A stretch of 64,000 nt of DNA from Aquilaria yunnanensis (lineage: Eukaryota > Streptophyta > Magnoliopsida > Malvales > Thymelaeaceae). The stretch lies in assembly GCA_039654915.1 (NCBI GenBank), contig JBDJPA010000011.1, forward strand, positions 3,844,001 to 3,908,000, given 5' to 3'. A program made the position numbers and the translations under genes. The notes beneath the pieces are model-generated. The model was given only the letters and a program-made list of their open reading frames with translations, was not told the DNA's origin and ran no database searches. Numbering within the stretch: the first letter of the stretch is position 1; each line of letters begins with the position of its first letter. Shown here piece by piece: positions 46,251-58,300 of the stretch.

Positions 46251-46685
46251 CTTGTGTTAATATTCCTGATCCTGAAGCCTTTTAAGATCTTTGAAACAGA
46301 TGCAAGCGATGTAGGTTATGGAGGAATATTAAAACAAAGAATCAACGACAAAGAACATTTGGTCCAATTCACTCATGGAGTTTGGAATCAGGCCCAAAAG
46401 AATTATGCTACAATTAAAAAGGAAATTTTAGCAATTGCTCTTTATGTCACCAAATTTGAGGAAGATCTCCTCAACAAGAACTTTCTAATCCGCGTTGATT
46501 GTAAAGCAGGTAAAGATGTTTTGTTTAAAGATGTAAAAAATCTAGCTTCAAAACAAATTTTTGCCAGATGGCAAGCAATATTGTCTGCTTTTGATTTTGA
46601 TATTAATTACATTACCGGTAAAACAAACTCTCTACTTGACTTCTTGACACGAGAATTTTTGCAGGGGAAGGAAGATGGCAGATAA
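46251..46685 (+). pseudogene. Pararetroviral RNase H1 domain, end of ORF1
   Basis: Open from about 46254 to TAA 46683-46685. Motifs include FETDASDVGYGGIL (first catalytic Asp), EILAI (catalytic Glu), DCKAG and, near the end, DFDINYITGKTNSLLDFLTR, the typical RNase H end of caulimovirid polyproteins. The stop overlaps the ATG of ORF2. Confidence 0.8.
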
Positions 46686-48023
46686 TATTTCCAACAATCA
46701 AAAGAACAAGGCAATTCTTCGACGAGAAACAAAGCAAGAAGAAATGGAGGTAGAAGCTTGTTATCAGATGGATTTGGAAGTAACTAGGGCTCTTTTGGCT
46801 CAGCATCATATTCCACTAGAAATTCCTGAGAGGTCAGATAGGACTCTCCAAGAAATCCCTTTTAAAAGAAAGAAATCAGAGGCAAAATCCTCCAAGAATA
46901 AATCATGGATTAATAATCCCCAAAAAAGCTGGAACAAAGAAGTATGTTCCCAGGATATTATTTTATGGAACAAGAATCAAAGTTCCCAGAATTCTCAAAG
47001 CTCCAGAGAACAGAGTTCTCAGAATCCAAATTTAAGACCTAATCAATCTCAAGGAATTTCACTTTTTTCTATGGGAATTCAGAGTGAGTTCCTAGAAATT
47101 GATAAGCAATGTCTCATTGCTCCAGAAGACAAAGACTTTAATAGTCTTTCAGAAATTGAATTGGCCCAGAAATATTGGCCAAATCACCAGAATCCTCAGT
47201 GGCAATTCCAACCACTCAAGAAAATACAATTCTTTGAGTTAATACTCCAAGAAACAGGCTTCGTCGATATAGAACACAAGCCTAGACGGAAAAAAGTTTC
47301 CTACAAAGATGAAAAATGGGAAACCAAAGAAAAGTATATAACTGAGTTGGAAATTTCCTCATTTAAAATAAAAAAGGTTTGGACATTTGAAGAATGGGGA
47401 AATCCAGCTTGTAGAAGAAGAATCATATCTCTTGGAAATTATGAAAACACTCTTTATTCCTATTGGGACTACCAAGTGGCATGGGAAGAAGTATTTCACA
47501 GAAAAAACCAGGATCATCAACACTCTTGGATGATTTTATTCAAGACTAAGCAACAGAGGTTCCCGAACTGGTTCCATGTCAAGTATGAAGGAAAAGGATT
47601 ATTCAGAGACTCCTTCCCAGAACAAGTCAGAGCATCATTTGAAGGTTTTATGGTGTATCAAGGACAATTTGTAAAGAAAGGGGAACAAGTCCCCTTCCTA
47701 GATTTTTATTTTGTAGTTATGAACCACATTCATGGATTTTAAAATGGAATTATAAAAAGCAACCAGCTGATACAGAAGGACACTACACTCCTTGCTTAGA
47801 GCGGGTCTGGAAGATCAAATGGTGGGATAAATGTATTTTGGATCAATATCTTCCAGAGAATATTTCTTTTGCAAAAATAGACATTTTGGAAGAAGAAGAC
47901 AAAGATTTCCTAGACCAAATGTTAGATCAATTTTATCATGGTGGGAAATTTAAGGATAACCCAATATCCCAAGAAGAACTAAAAAAGAAGCTCCTTCAAT
48001 CAGCAAAAATTCATTTGGCCTAA
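46675..48023 (+). pseudogene. Pararetroviral ORF2, function unknown, one frameshift
   Basis: It starts at ATG 46675, overlapping the end of ORF1 by 11 nt, and is open for 355 codons to 47742. A frameshift near 47710-47720 moves the continuation into the next frame (YEPHSWILKW at about 47718, onward to TAA 48021-48023). The protein is Gln/Ser/Lys-rich in the middle and Trp/Tyr-rich at the end. The second ORF of Florendoviruses has no known function. This one is the best-preserved part of the copy. Confidence 0.7.
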
Positions 48024-48287
48024 GAACAAGCTCAAGCAGACGAAACTTCAGGCTCAAAAATTCCTATGCCCAAATAAGTCTGTCGGCAAGACTTTTAGAA
48101 GGAAGCAGTACCAAAATCTTTAATAATGAAGCACAGCAGTGCCAAAATTATTACCCCAACTGACCACCTTTCCAGCTGTCCTCCACTATCTTCAATAATG
48201 GAGCACTACTCAGCCGGCCCAAGATTCCGTCCTCTTCGGATTGGCTAATCCAACTCAGCTCTATCTTCAGAAGACTATTTCTCTGGC

Positions 48288-48296
48288 TATATAAGG
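48288..48296 (+). promoter_or_regulatory. TATA box of the pararetroviral transcript promoter
   Basis: TATATAAGG lies in the intergenic region after ORF2, a context like the CaMV 35S promoter. The poly(A) signal about 110 bp downstream fits the terminally redundant pregenomic RNA. Confidence 0.75.
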
Positions 48297-48396
48297 AGAC
48301 CTCATTCTTTCTGAAGAGGCATCCGAAAATTCTCTAGTTCTCTAAGCTTTTCTCTTTCCCCAGTTCATGTGTTGAACATTCTTACTGTAAATTTAA

Positions 48397-48402
48397 AATA
48401 AA
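48397..48402 (+). terminator. Pararetroviral poly(A) signal
   Basis: AATAAA is followed by a GT-rich stretch (gtgtgcctgtgtgcttgtgtg), a classic plant/viral cleavage context. Confidence 0.7.
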
Positions 48403-48641
48403 AGTGTGCCTGTGTGCTTGTGTGAATTCTGGTAAACCTTGGATTTCTGGTTTGCCAAACTAAGTGTGGAGTTGTACTAGTAATCACCAGTTTCTGTAAG
48501 TATGAATTTCAATAATAATTGATGAATTTCCAGTATGTTCTTTCTGTTCTTAATGTTAATCCATAATATAAGTTTATTAATAGTCATCTTAATTATGTTA
48601 ATCACTTTAATATTACTTGAGTTGTAAAATCTGGGAAGAAA

Positions 48642-48655
48642 TGGTATCAGAGCCA
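48642..48655 (+). other. Pararetroviral primer-binding site
   Basis: TGGTATCAGAGCCA matches the 3' end complement of initiator tRNA-Met, the minus-strand primer of Caulimoviridae, and marks position 1 of the viral genome by convention. Confidence 0.85.
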
Positions 48656-48700
48656 AGTTTTAATTAATAAGGTTAAAATTTATAAATTTTTAAACATAAG

Positions 48701-49517
48701 GTCATTTCTGTAAAAAGTATAAAACTTAAAGACCCCTCTTGGAGTTTAACGTAGGCCTACATAATAATGACTCATTGATTGGTTGTTTGGGTTTGGCTTG
48801 ACCTTAACCCGAATTTTGGCTTCCTTTATTGGGTTGAATTGAGATCAAATCAAATGGCTAGATTTCATCCTTAAACTTGATCCAAACTTGACAATCAACT
48901 TTTGGTTTGTGCCAAAATTTGTGTTTCAGGTTTAACTTTCAACCCTAGTAAGGAGTTAAGGATAAAATTTTCATGTGTTAGTTAAATAGTTTTGTCAATT
49001 TTTGTACTTTACTAGTTGTTGATGTAATGCTGATGTAACACATAATATTATCATTTTAGATGAAATGTTCTTACTATTAGCACTCAATTGCTACTTATTC
49101 TTATTTTGTAACTTTAGTAGCAAATTTGCTCTCACATAGTAACATTAGTGACAAATTTTATACAAAAAAAGACATGGGCGGCAAAATTGCAACATTGGGC
49201 AAAGAAAAATGACAAAATTTCCACCTTGTCCCTAAGAAAAAGGATTCAAGTGAGTATTAGGTACATTAATTATTAAATTTAAAATAACATTGTTTCTAAA
49301 CAAAAATGAAGTAAAATTGGAAATAAGCGGGTCTGGTTATTTAATCTGGCCCAGAAATGGATGCCCACTTGGGCCAAAACCGAACATAGGCAAAATCGTG
49401 TTCTGCTCACTGATTTGCATTTCGGCCCAAACATGGAACTAAAAGCCTTTCGTAATCCAGGAAGAAGTGTTGGCTCGGAACGGATGAGCTCTGAAGAATC
49501 TGAACGAAAAATCAGAA
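48701..49517. other. Upstream region of the MnmE-like gene
   Basis: AT-rich DNA with a CAAATTTGCT/GACAAATTTTA phrase (49110-49160) that recalls the TIR element at 29067. Promoter and leader of the downstream gene must lie here; no clear TATA box was identified. Confidence 0.4.
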
Positions 49518-52500
49518 ATGGCTAGACTTCCGTCCATCCTCTCCGTTTTCACCCACTTTTACCGACCAACTAGGCCGCCGAAAATTCTCCCACCACTGCC
49601 GCGCTTTCTACCGAGAAGACTCAACTCTTTCGTGACTCCCTGTTCCAATCCCAAAACCCTAAGACCCCTCGCCACCGCCTCCCCAAGTTTGGGCGCAGAG
49701 AATTCGTTGGTTTTCAAGAAAGATGAGCGCTTTGAAAATTCGGGCTCTACCAATGACAACGACCGATTTCAGGGAAAGAGCTCAAGCACCATTGCAGCTA
49801 TAGTTACGTCCGTTGGAGGGCCGCCGGCAGCTGTCGGGATTGTCCGGTTGTCGGGCCCGTCGGCGGTGGACATAGCTGGCAGAGTCTTCTGTCCTTCGAA
49901 AAAGAAGAGGAAGAAGTGTGATTCTGGTGATTGGAGGCCCACTAGCCACGTTGTGGAGTATGGTTTTGTATTTGATTCGCAAGGGGATGTAGTCGACGAA
50001 GTAAGATTCCACAGACAACTATATTTAGTGTCAACCAAGTAAAAACTATGGCGTTGTCTGAATATAGAATGCTTATGTCTGTACTTTACTTCCTACTTCC
50101 ACTTCAATTTTTGGGCTTTCTCTCCAATTTATACTTCTGAGTGGAGGGTTTGACTGAAGTCTTTATCTTTTGCCTGTCTATTTGATTAGGTTCTAGCTCT
50201 GCCCATGTTGGCCCCGAGATCATACACTTCGGAGGATGTGGTTGAACTCCACTGTCACGGAAATGAACTGTGTCTGCAGCGAGTTTTGAGAGCTTGTCTC
50301 GAAGCTGGAGCTAGGCTTGCTGAGCCAGGTTGATCACCGTTTAATGCAATGTCTGCTCTGTGTGGTTGGAAGGTTGTGCTGTGTGGACTAAATCAAATGA
50401 AACTAAAGTTTTCGCATGATGAGACTAAATTTTCTGTGATACGGTGATTCCTTATTCACTGGCATAAGCATGTTTAATCTTCTGCCGATGTAGTTTGTGA
50501 TGCAACAGGTAACTGAATTCTAGTTTTTTTTTTTTGTAAGTTGAGGCTTTAATAACAGTGTTTCTGATTGTACTTGTGGCCAGTGTTATAATATTAACGG
50601 ATGCAGAGAAGATAGATAGCATAAAAATATACAGATGAAAGACCTACAATTGGGTGTGTTTAATTTGTGCATTTGTCTGTTTGAATGGAGCTGTGGGATG
50701 TTGGTGCTTTTCCTTAACCTTCTTTCCTCCTTCATTTAGGGGAGTTCACTCTCCGTGCCTTCTTAAATGGCCGCTTAGATCTTTCCCAAGCTGAGAATGT
50801 TGGAAATCTAGTTTCAGCAAAGTCTGTTGCTGCAGCAAATGCAGCTTTGGCTGGAATTCAGGTATTTGCCAATGTTTAGATAGTGGTAACTTCTTTTAAA
50901 CTTACAAAATTCATGAATGATTCTTTTGTCCTAAATTGTTTGGGATCCAAAGTTGATACTTAACAACATAGAATGTCTTTGATCTCTGCCAGGGGGGCTT
51001 CTCTTCTTTAGTGAAATCTTTGCGAGCACAATGCATTGAGTTGCTCACTGAAATAGATGCTCGTATAGATTTCGAAGATGAGATGCCACCACTAGACCTA
51101 AAGCTGGTTGTGGATAAAATACATGCCATGTCACTAGATGTGGAGAATGCACTAGAGACTGCCAACTATGACAAGCTTCTTCAGTCAGGATTACAGGTAG
51201 ACATTCAAGGAGTCTGGCATCTTTTAATGTGTCTGGATGGCAAATTCTTTCTTGAATGACTTCTAGGTAGAGATGCTTGCCTCATATTGTAGGCACATAT
51301 TTTTGTTGTTTGAGTATCTTCATGCTAGTATAATATTATAGTTTAATCTTCTACACATCCTGAATTGTTCGTCATCCCTGATATTGTCTCATGATGTAGC
51401 TCGGTTCTCTTATTTTGTGGGTCTTAGTTTAGTTTTGGTTCTATTATTTTTTGTTTCTTTTAAACCCTCTCAATAGATTTTGTACATTATGTTATTTGGT
51501 TAATATTGATGGCGCTGTTGTCTGGTTCTTATTGGCTTTTTTGTTCTGTTGTCTTTTCTTTTTTTTTTTTCTTTCTTTTCCCCCATTTTTTTTTTGTTTT
51601 TTTGTTTTTTGTTTTTCTCGTTCTGTTCCTTTTGGTTCCCCTACTTTAACAGGTTGCAATTGTTGGTCGTCCAAATGTTGGGAAGTCAAGCCTACTTAAT
51701 GCATGGAGCAGAGTATGTTGCCGTAGTTTTTTTTTTTCTTGATTTTATTCTATTTCTTGATAGAAACAGTTTCTTGTTGAATAATTTTGGTGGAAATCTT
51801 CATGATCAAGCCTACTTGGTTGTTATCTTATTCTTTTGGGTCATTATAATTTAGATAGTGTTATCTTAATCGAGGGTACTCGATCGTTGCCCACAGGAAC
51901 TCTTTATGTTCTTGGATCGTCTCTCATTGTTAGCTGAAGTTCACAGAAAACGCTCATACTTCACTCATGTTACAACCCCTAAAATTTGGCTTCTGGCCTA
52001 GTTTAGCTAGCTTGTCTATGTCAATTGCAAAGTAATAGCCATCATTCTGAGTCGAGAGATCAGGTGAACTGTTTTATTTTTGTTTGTCTTGGGCAGTGAG
52101 CTGTAGGTGATAAAGTTGAAAAAACAGAAGGAACAAAAGGGTTATAGAAGAGGAAATATACTTGTTCGACCTGGGAGTTATGTGAATGCTCTTTTCTGTT
52201 GAGTATTTGTTTTAACTTTATGAGATCTTATTCAAATTTTATCAGCAATAGGATGCAATCTTATTCAATACTGTCTTGTTTAGCATGCAGAGTGAGAGAG
52301 CAATAGTTACAGAAATTGCAGGAACCACTAGGGATGTAGTTGAAGCTAGTGTCACTGTATCTGGCATTCCTGTCAGACTTCTTGATACCGCAGGAATCCG
52401 AGAGACTGATGATGTTGTGGAGAAGATCGGTGAGATTGTGCATCTTTAATTACAATGACAATGAGAACTGCTCATATCGTGTGTATTTTTGCTGTATCAG

Positions 52501-53760
52501 CTAGAAACACCTTTTGCATGAAAGTAGACAGACAATTGAAAAGAATGCAGCAACACGGGCAATTTATTCTAGGCCAACTTGCTCAGAGAAATGGCCATTG
52601 TCCTCAGTCATTTCATAATCGGTGTACATGTGATGGCTTCATTTGATTTTCCCACCATTTGAGAGTGCCATGAAAAATAATCTGTGTACCAGTGCATACA
52701 AAAGTAACTTCTTCAGCTTGTTAAGACCTTTCTGAAACTTGTTTCTTTTAATCAACTATGAAAGTTTTCTGAACTCAACTATGCAGTTCATTGTTGTTCT
52801 TGATATATACTTACATGGGCCGGATACTTAAGAAGGCAGTTAATCTATCATTCTCTGAATATTGATTGAACCTGCCTCCATGTCACAGACCTTACCTAAT
52901 TTTTGTTGCAGGTGTGAAGCGGTCGGAAGCCGTTGCTATGGGCGCTGATGTCATTGTCATGACAGTGAGTGCTGTTGATGGATGGACTGCTGAAGACACC
53001 AAACTTCTAGACAGAATTCAGTTTAATATGGTAATGCATTGTTGTGCTTGCCTTCTGAGCAAAATTTTGGTCGCTTCTTGGGAGTTTGCATCATAAACTA
53101 ATGTTGCCTGTGCTATTTCACTAGTACTACAATATGATAATAGGCATTTTGTGTATTGGCTTTGTATTGTAACTCATCCCAACTTCTATTAACTCAACAG
53201 AAAGAAGCAGGCTTGCCTGTTCCCATGATTCTTGTGGTCAACAAAATTGACTGTGCTTTATCTTCTTCCATGGAATGGAATGATAAAGAGGGCAAGTCGT
53301 TCAGCAGGCTTATATTTACGTGTGCAATCACTGGTGAAGGCATACAAGATTTGGAGAGGTCGATTTCAGAGATTGTGGGTATCAACCAGATTCCTGCTGG
53401 TGGACGTAGATGGACGGTGAACCAGGTTGTTTCAGTTTGACACCTGACTCGATATTCTTGGGCAAGAACTTACCGGATCAAATAGTGTTTCATTTGAGCA
53501 GAAAAGTTGATATTTGCTAAGTCTGATCCGGATATGTTCTAATGATCCATTTCATACATTTTCAGAGACAATGCGAGCAGTTGCTGCGGTGCAAGGAGTC
53601 TCTTCTTAGGTTGAAAGCATCAATAGAGGAGGACATGCCGGTTGATTTTTGGACAATTGATTTGAGGGATGCTGCTATGTCTCTTGGACAGATCAGCGGC
53701 GAAGACATCTCCGAGGAGGTTTTATCCAACATTTTTGGCAAGTTTTGTATCGGTAAATAA
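49518..53760 (+). CDS. MnmE/TrmE-type tRNA-modification GTPase, organellar, with one frame-breaking base
   Basis: In bacteria MnmE with MnmG modifies the wobble uridine (xm5U34) of tRNAs; plant homologues act in plastids or mitochondria. Nine exons: 49518-50000, 50190-50328, 50740-50862, 50993-51196, 51653-51712, 52291-52429, 52912-53030, 53201-53425, 53566-53760. The first 80-90 residues are Ser/Pro/Arg-rich, like a transit peptide. Then come the tetrahydrofolate-binding domain ([18 protein letters not shown]), G1 [10 protein letters not shown]2 GTTRD, G3 DTAG, G4 NKID and the C-terminal FCIGK with the conserved Cys. All exons are in phase except exon 3, which has four A at 50819-50822 where three are needed; as written, translation would stop at TGA 51037-51039. 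Without the extra base the product would be 561 residues. Base-call error or recent pseudogene cannot be told apart here. Confidence 0.9.
50819..50822 (+). other. Frameshift in MnmE exon 3 (AAAA tract)
   Basis: The conserved segment ...NLVSAK then [13 protein letters not shown] switches frame at this run. Exon 3 is 123 nt while neighbouring phases require 122. Confidence 0.85.
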
Positions 53761-54963
53761 ACTTAGATGTTATAGGTGTACCGTAAAGTGGCAAGCAGAA
53801 AACATACTTAGGTTGACATCTGAAATGGATAACATGTGCTGATCTGTTCTTTTTCTCTTATTAAATGACAGACGCATAAATAGAAAATTCAAATGGACCC
53901 TTCTTCAACGGGAAATTAAATGGGTGACGGATTGTTATTGTTTGTCACTATGGTCATCCTCTGTATGAGTGTGGATCCTATAAAATTTTATGGGGTACGC
54001 ACCAATCTATGAATGAGATTGGCTACAGACAGTAGCAGTATTCCTCAAAATGGGAAAAATAACTTATAATTTGTTTCTTTTGATGCATTTTTAATTGTTT
54101 TCGCAAATAGATTTCTCAAAAAGGGAAAAATCACATATAATTTATTATCCATACGTTTTGTTCTACAAGTATATTTAATTTCTTTAAAGTTTTTTTTTTC
54201 CCTTGTGTTCCTATTGCAATTCCTATATGGGATCACTGCAACATCATCTACAACTACTACGTTATGTTTTGGCAGAAATTTTTAAAAAATAGTTATTAGT
54301 GATTATTTTTATATATAATGATTATATGTTTAAATTATATATTGATCAAAATTCTACAAAGCCTGAAAATTATTTTTAAAATACTTTTTTTTGTAATAAA
54401 AATATTCTTTTTATTAATTTATGTAAAGAAATTATTTAATTGATTAATAGATTAATACTAGCTTAAAAATGATATTGGTTTTAGACAAAAGAAAGAAGTA
54501 AAAAACTAAAAATAAAGCAATGCATTTTTAAAAAAAGTAATAATTATTAGTACAAGTAACGTCGACTTTATTGTAACCTACTACATGGTACTCATCTAAT
54601 TTGACTAATTATTTATCTGACAGGTGAATACGTGCAATCTGCCAGCAAAAGATGTTCCTTGTTAAAGTTAAGTTTAAACTAGAAGAGGTGAGACCTTTTT
54701 TTTTAGATTTTGAAATAACTACTAAAAAAAATCTTAATCATTAAGTTAAAATAAATATTGATTTTTTTATGCATGTATATTTCTTTCAAGTTATAAATAA
54801 AATATATTGATCGATTTGAATTTTAAACTCAGAAGCTGTTGAGTTTTGAACCTTAAACCTTCTGATATGTTATCAGAAGAATATTAACTGTCAAATTAAA
54901 ACAAACCCTTGAATCCCTTGATACATAAGATGCTTCATGCCAAAAGTACAGCAACCACATGAA
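53761..54963. other. MnmE 3' flank and intergenic sequence
   Basis: The 3' UTR is followed by AT-rich DNA. A near-repeated phrase (AAAAAGGGAAAAATCACATATAATTT at about 54118 and tgggaaaaataacttataattt at about 54050) hints at a small local duplication. No gene was seen. Confidence 0.4.
54956..54963. repeat. 8-bp target-site duplication, left (CACATGAA)
   Basis: Identical to 55330-55337, directly flanking the MITE. Confidence 0.92.
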
Positions 54964-55329
54964 CAGTGGCGGAACCAGGATTTTTGGTTCGGGGGGGCAA
55001 GCCCGAAGGACAGTTGGCGGAGCCCGGAGGAGAGAGATGATGTCGTGGTTAGGTAAAGCTGTAAATTGGGACTAATTCACACTAATTCAAAGATCAAGGA
55101 GCAAATCGTACGATTTGGAAACGTTTGAGGACTAATAGTGCATTTAGGCCATGTTAGAATATCCCTTTAATATAGAGGGAATAACTACTCACTGGGTCCC
55201 TACTTTCTTCAGCACCTACCTTATTACCCCCCCATCTTTATATTTTTCCACAATATTTGGGGGGGCAAAATGCACACACAATCTTTAACTTTTGACCCCC
55301 CCCCCCAGCAAAGGGTAGCTACGCCACTG
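54964..55329. mobile_element. hAT-family MITE, 366 bp
   Basis: The ends CAGTGGCGGAACC and (complement) CAGTGGCGTAGCT are inverted, and the element is flanked by a perfect 8-bp duplication CACATGAA, the hAT hallmark. It has no coding content. It contains G- and C-runs near each end (GGGGGGGC about 54992-54998; CCCCCCCCCC about 55298-55308). The exact target duplication suggests it is young. Confidence 0.92.
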
Positions 55330-55337
55330 CACATGAA
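55330..55337. repeat. 8-bp target-site duplication, right (CACATGAA)
   Basis: Identical to 54956-54963. Confidence 0.92.
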
Positions 55338-58300
55338 CAGAACAGTTAAACCATAATCTCTCATTAGTGTCCCAAAAATTTCCTATACTACATTACTGCC
55401 CGAAAAATATTTTTGAGCCATATAATAGCTTATGGCTTTTAAGTTTCTTATGTCGGTACTAGACCTTCACCTACTGGCGATGAGCGATCATTAACCACCA
55501 CCAGATCATGAGTAGAAGAAGCAAAAATTGACCGATCTATAAATAAATATGAAAGCAGGATACCTAGTTAAATAGTCTTTTTATATTATTTAAAAAATTA
55601 GAAAAAATTGTACACCTGACATGCCTAATTCTAAAATGATTGTTGTGTGACACATGGTGATTTCCAGTATTACCCCTGCTAGAGTATACGTATTCATTTG
55701 CAATTGGATGTCTACTTGACTTCGTGTGAAAATTTACCTTTTTAACGGACGACGGAAACGTTTTCAAATGGACACGTGTAAATAAGTTGCCTAAATTTTT
55801 AAAATTTTTATCAATTTAAAATTGGTGATAATCCCACATTTGCCAATACAGTTATTAATTCGAAGTTTTAACACCCACTCTCAGCCTCTCAGGAGTAGTT
55901 AAACCCATTACGTTTTGCGTGCTCACTACTCTACTTACCCAAAACTTGGATTCGGATGTAGATACTAACTATATATATTTTACAGACCATTACGTTTTTT
56001 TTCTTTCACAAATTCTCAGTTTGTTTGCCCTGCACCAATAACGCTTCTAAAGCAGAGAATAAAAATCTGTGATTCGAATTCAATAGATACAACACTCAAG
56101 CACCACAATTCGTCCTTCAGTGTTCACCTGCAGCAGTAATAGGTTGTAAAACTTCACCATCACTTAATATTATTGTAAAACAACCAATCTTATTAAGATT
56201 TCAAACTTCCTACTTCCTACTGATAGAACTATTGCAAAAACCATTGCAGCAGAAATTGCAGCATGAAGTAACAACTAATCTCAACACAGGTATTTTACTT
56301 GCATATCAAGCTTTTCAATATACTTATATATTTTCTTTTTCTACGCATAACACTTTTCTAGAATTTCCCATTAACTGACTCAAAACCTATTTCCTATAGA
56401 AAACTATAACAGAAACCATGCACCAGGAAGTTGCAGCAGATTCAACATAGGTATTTTACTTGCAATATATTTTTAAACAAGTTTTTCATTATAAATATCT
56501 AACTTCTTTTAATGCGCATAGCTCTTTTTACTAGAATTAGCACTAGAAAGCTCATTTCAGCACAATAAAAAAGAGGATCCAGCAACAGAAAACTCATTTC
56601 AGCGTAATCAAGAAGAAGATCCGCAAAACAACAAGGCTTTTGTATGCTTAACTCATTTCAGAATAATCAAGAAAAGGATCCAACAAAACAACAAGGTTTT
56701 TCTATGCTTATTTTCCAAAAAAAAAAAAAAACATAAAAAGACAAGTTAGAAAAATATACCTCCCTCCATGATTGTATCCTTTGTTCCTACATTATTTCCA
56801 ATTAAAATTTTACATTAGCCTCGCGTGTACCAACATCTAAAATAAGTAACAAATGTAAAGTCTTATATCATACAAAATATACCTTATTTTGGGTTAGGAT
56901 CCAAAAGGTTGCAAGATAAATCTAGGAAAACCATAAGTTTCTAACTGAAAGCTTTGGATAAAAAGACTTATAGATAAGTTTTTGAACACATGCTTTAGAA
57001 AGACCAACAGAGAAGATGAAAACTAAGAGATTCAAAGAGAACAGGGGAAAAAAAGGATCCAGCCACCTAAAGTCAAATATACAAAAACAGGATTTGAGTA
57101 AGTGAATGGTGAAAACCAGATTCAAACGAACGAAACAAAGTTGGACTCTTCGATTACTGGCCAACATCTTTCCCCAATAGCAACATGCACAAACCATATG
57201 ATGGTGGTGCATGCATAAGCCAAGGGGCTAACAAAGCAGAGCAGTGAAACATTATATGCCCAAATTTGTATCAAGCAACCTGATTTTGGGGAGAGGAAAG
57301 CGTACATCTATAGAAAATTGAGTAGTTCTACAGGAAAAAAAAATGTTAGGTAAAAACAAAGTGAAACGACAATGCAAGGACATTAGAGGAAATCGAAGGT
57401 TTAGACATAAATCTACAAAACCCATTTTTGTTTTTGACCCACACAGTTATAGCAAAAACTATGACTTTTAAGAAAATTCATTAAAGAAAAGGTAGAAAAA
57501 CTTTTGAATAATGTATTTTTAAAAAACAAAGTGAATTTTTTTTTCACCAGATAGGAGGCATCGCTGATGGAAAGTGTATAGCAACTAAGCTATAGAGATT
57601 GATGGCTGGCACATTGAATCTCATGGTAGAGGCTCTTTCGGTTAGCTCATAAACAAATGTTGCCACCACCGGAAGATACAACGGTAGGGCGGTGCAACCT
57701 AGACAAAAGCAGAAGATGGCCATTTTTTTAGGAAGAAGGGAGAGAGTAACAGAGTGGAGGGAAAGACAAAGAAGATGGCTGAAATGAGTGACAAACCCCA
57801 ATTTTTGCTTTTGCATTTATCAAATTACACCAAGAGCCCCTTCTTTGTTTTGTGTTGCATTTCTGCCCCACATCTCTTTAGCTCCTGCCATATATTCCCT
57901 AACATTAACAGGTTTACATTTAGGCATTGCTCCTAATTTTTGAATTTTTTTAGAATTAATTATAAACATTTAATGTACTATAAAATATTAGGTTAACTAA
58001 TTTTAATTCTTTCTTAAGGTTTAATAAATTAATTAAAAATATTCATTATAGAAGGTTCAAAAATTAAATAACTAAATTAAATAACTAATTTTTAAAATTA
58101 ATTATTTTACAATCATTTCTTTTCAGCTATTATTACTATTTAATTAATACTTATCTTATTTTTATAATTATTTAGTTTCTGCTATTATTATTTTATTAAT
58201 ACATATCATATTTTTACCATCATTTTTTTTCTGCTATTACTATTTCATTAATACATATCTTAATAAATAAAATTAAATTAAAAATAATTTTATAGATATT

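Larger units (their letters stand above)
41000..48700 (+). mobile_element. Endogenous pararetrovirus (Caulimoviridae, Florendovirus-like), defective
   Basis: This is an integrated copy of a plant DNA pararetrovirus genome, linear in plus orientation. The order is leader, movement protein, capsid protein with CCHC knuckle, aspartic protease, reverse transcriptase and RNase H in one original frame, then a second ORF overlapping by about 11 nt (46675/46685), then TATA box, poly(A) signal and tRNA-Met primer-binding site. A single polyprotein plus an overlapping ORF2 of unknown role is the layout described for Florendovirus; Petuvirus is the main alternative. The absence of LTRs and integrase separates it from retrotransposons. 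At least seven in-frame stops and several frameshifts make it non-functional. The outer ends are estimates. Confidence 0.88.
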
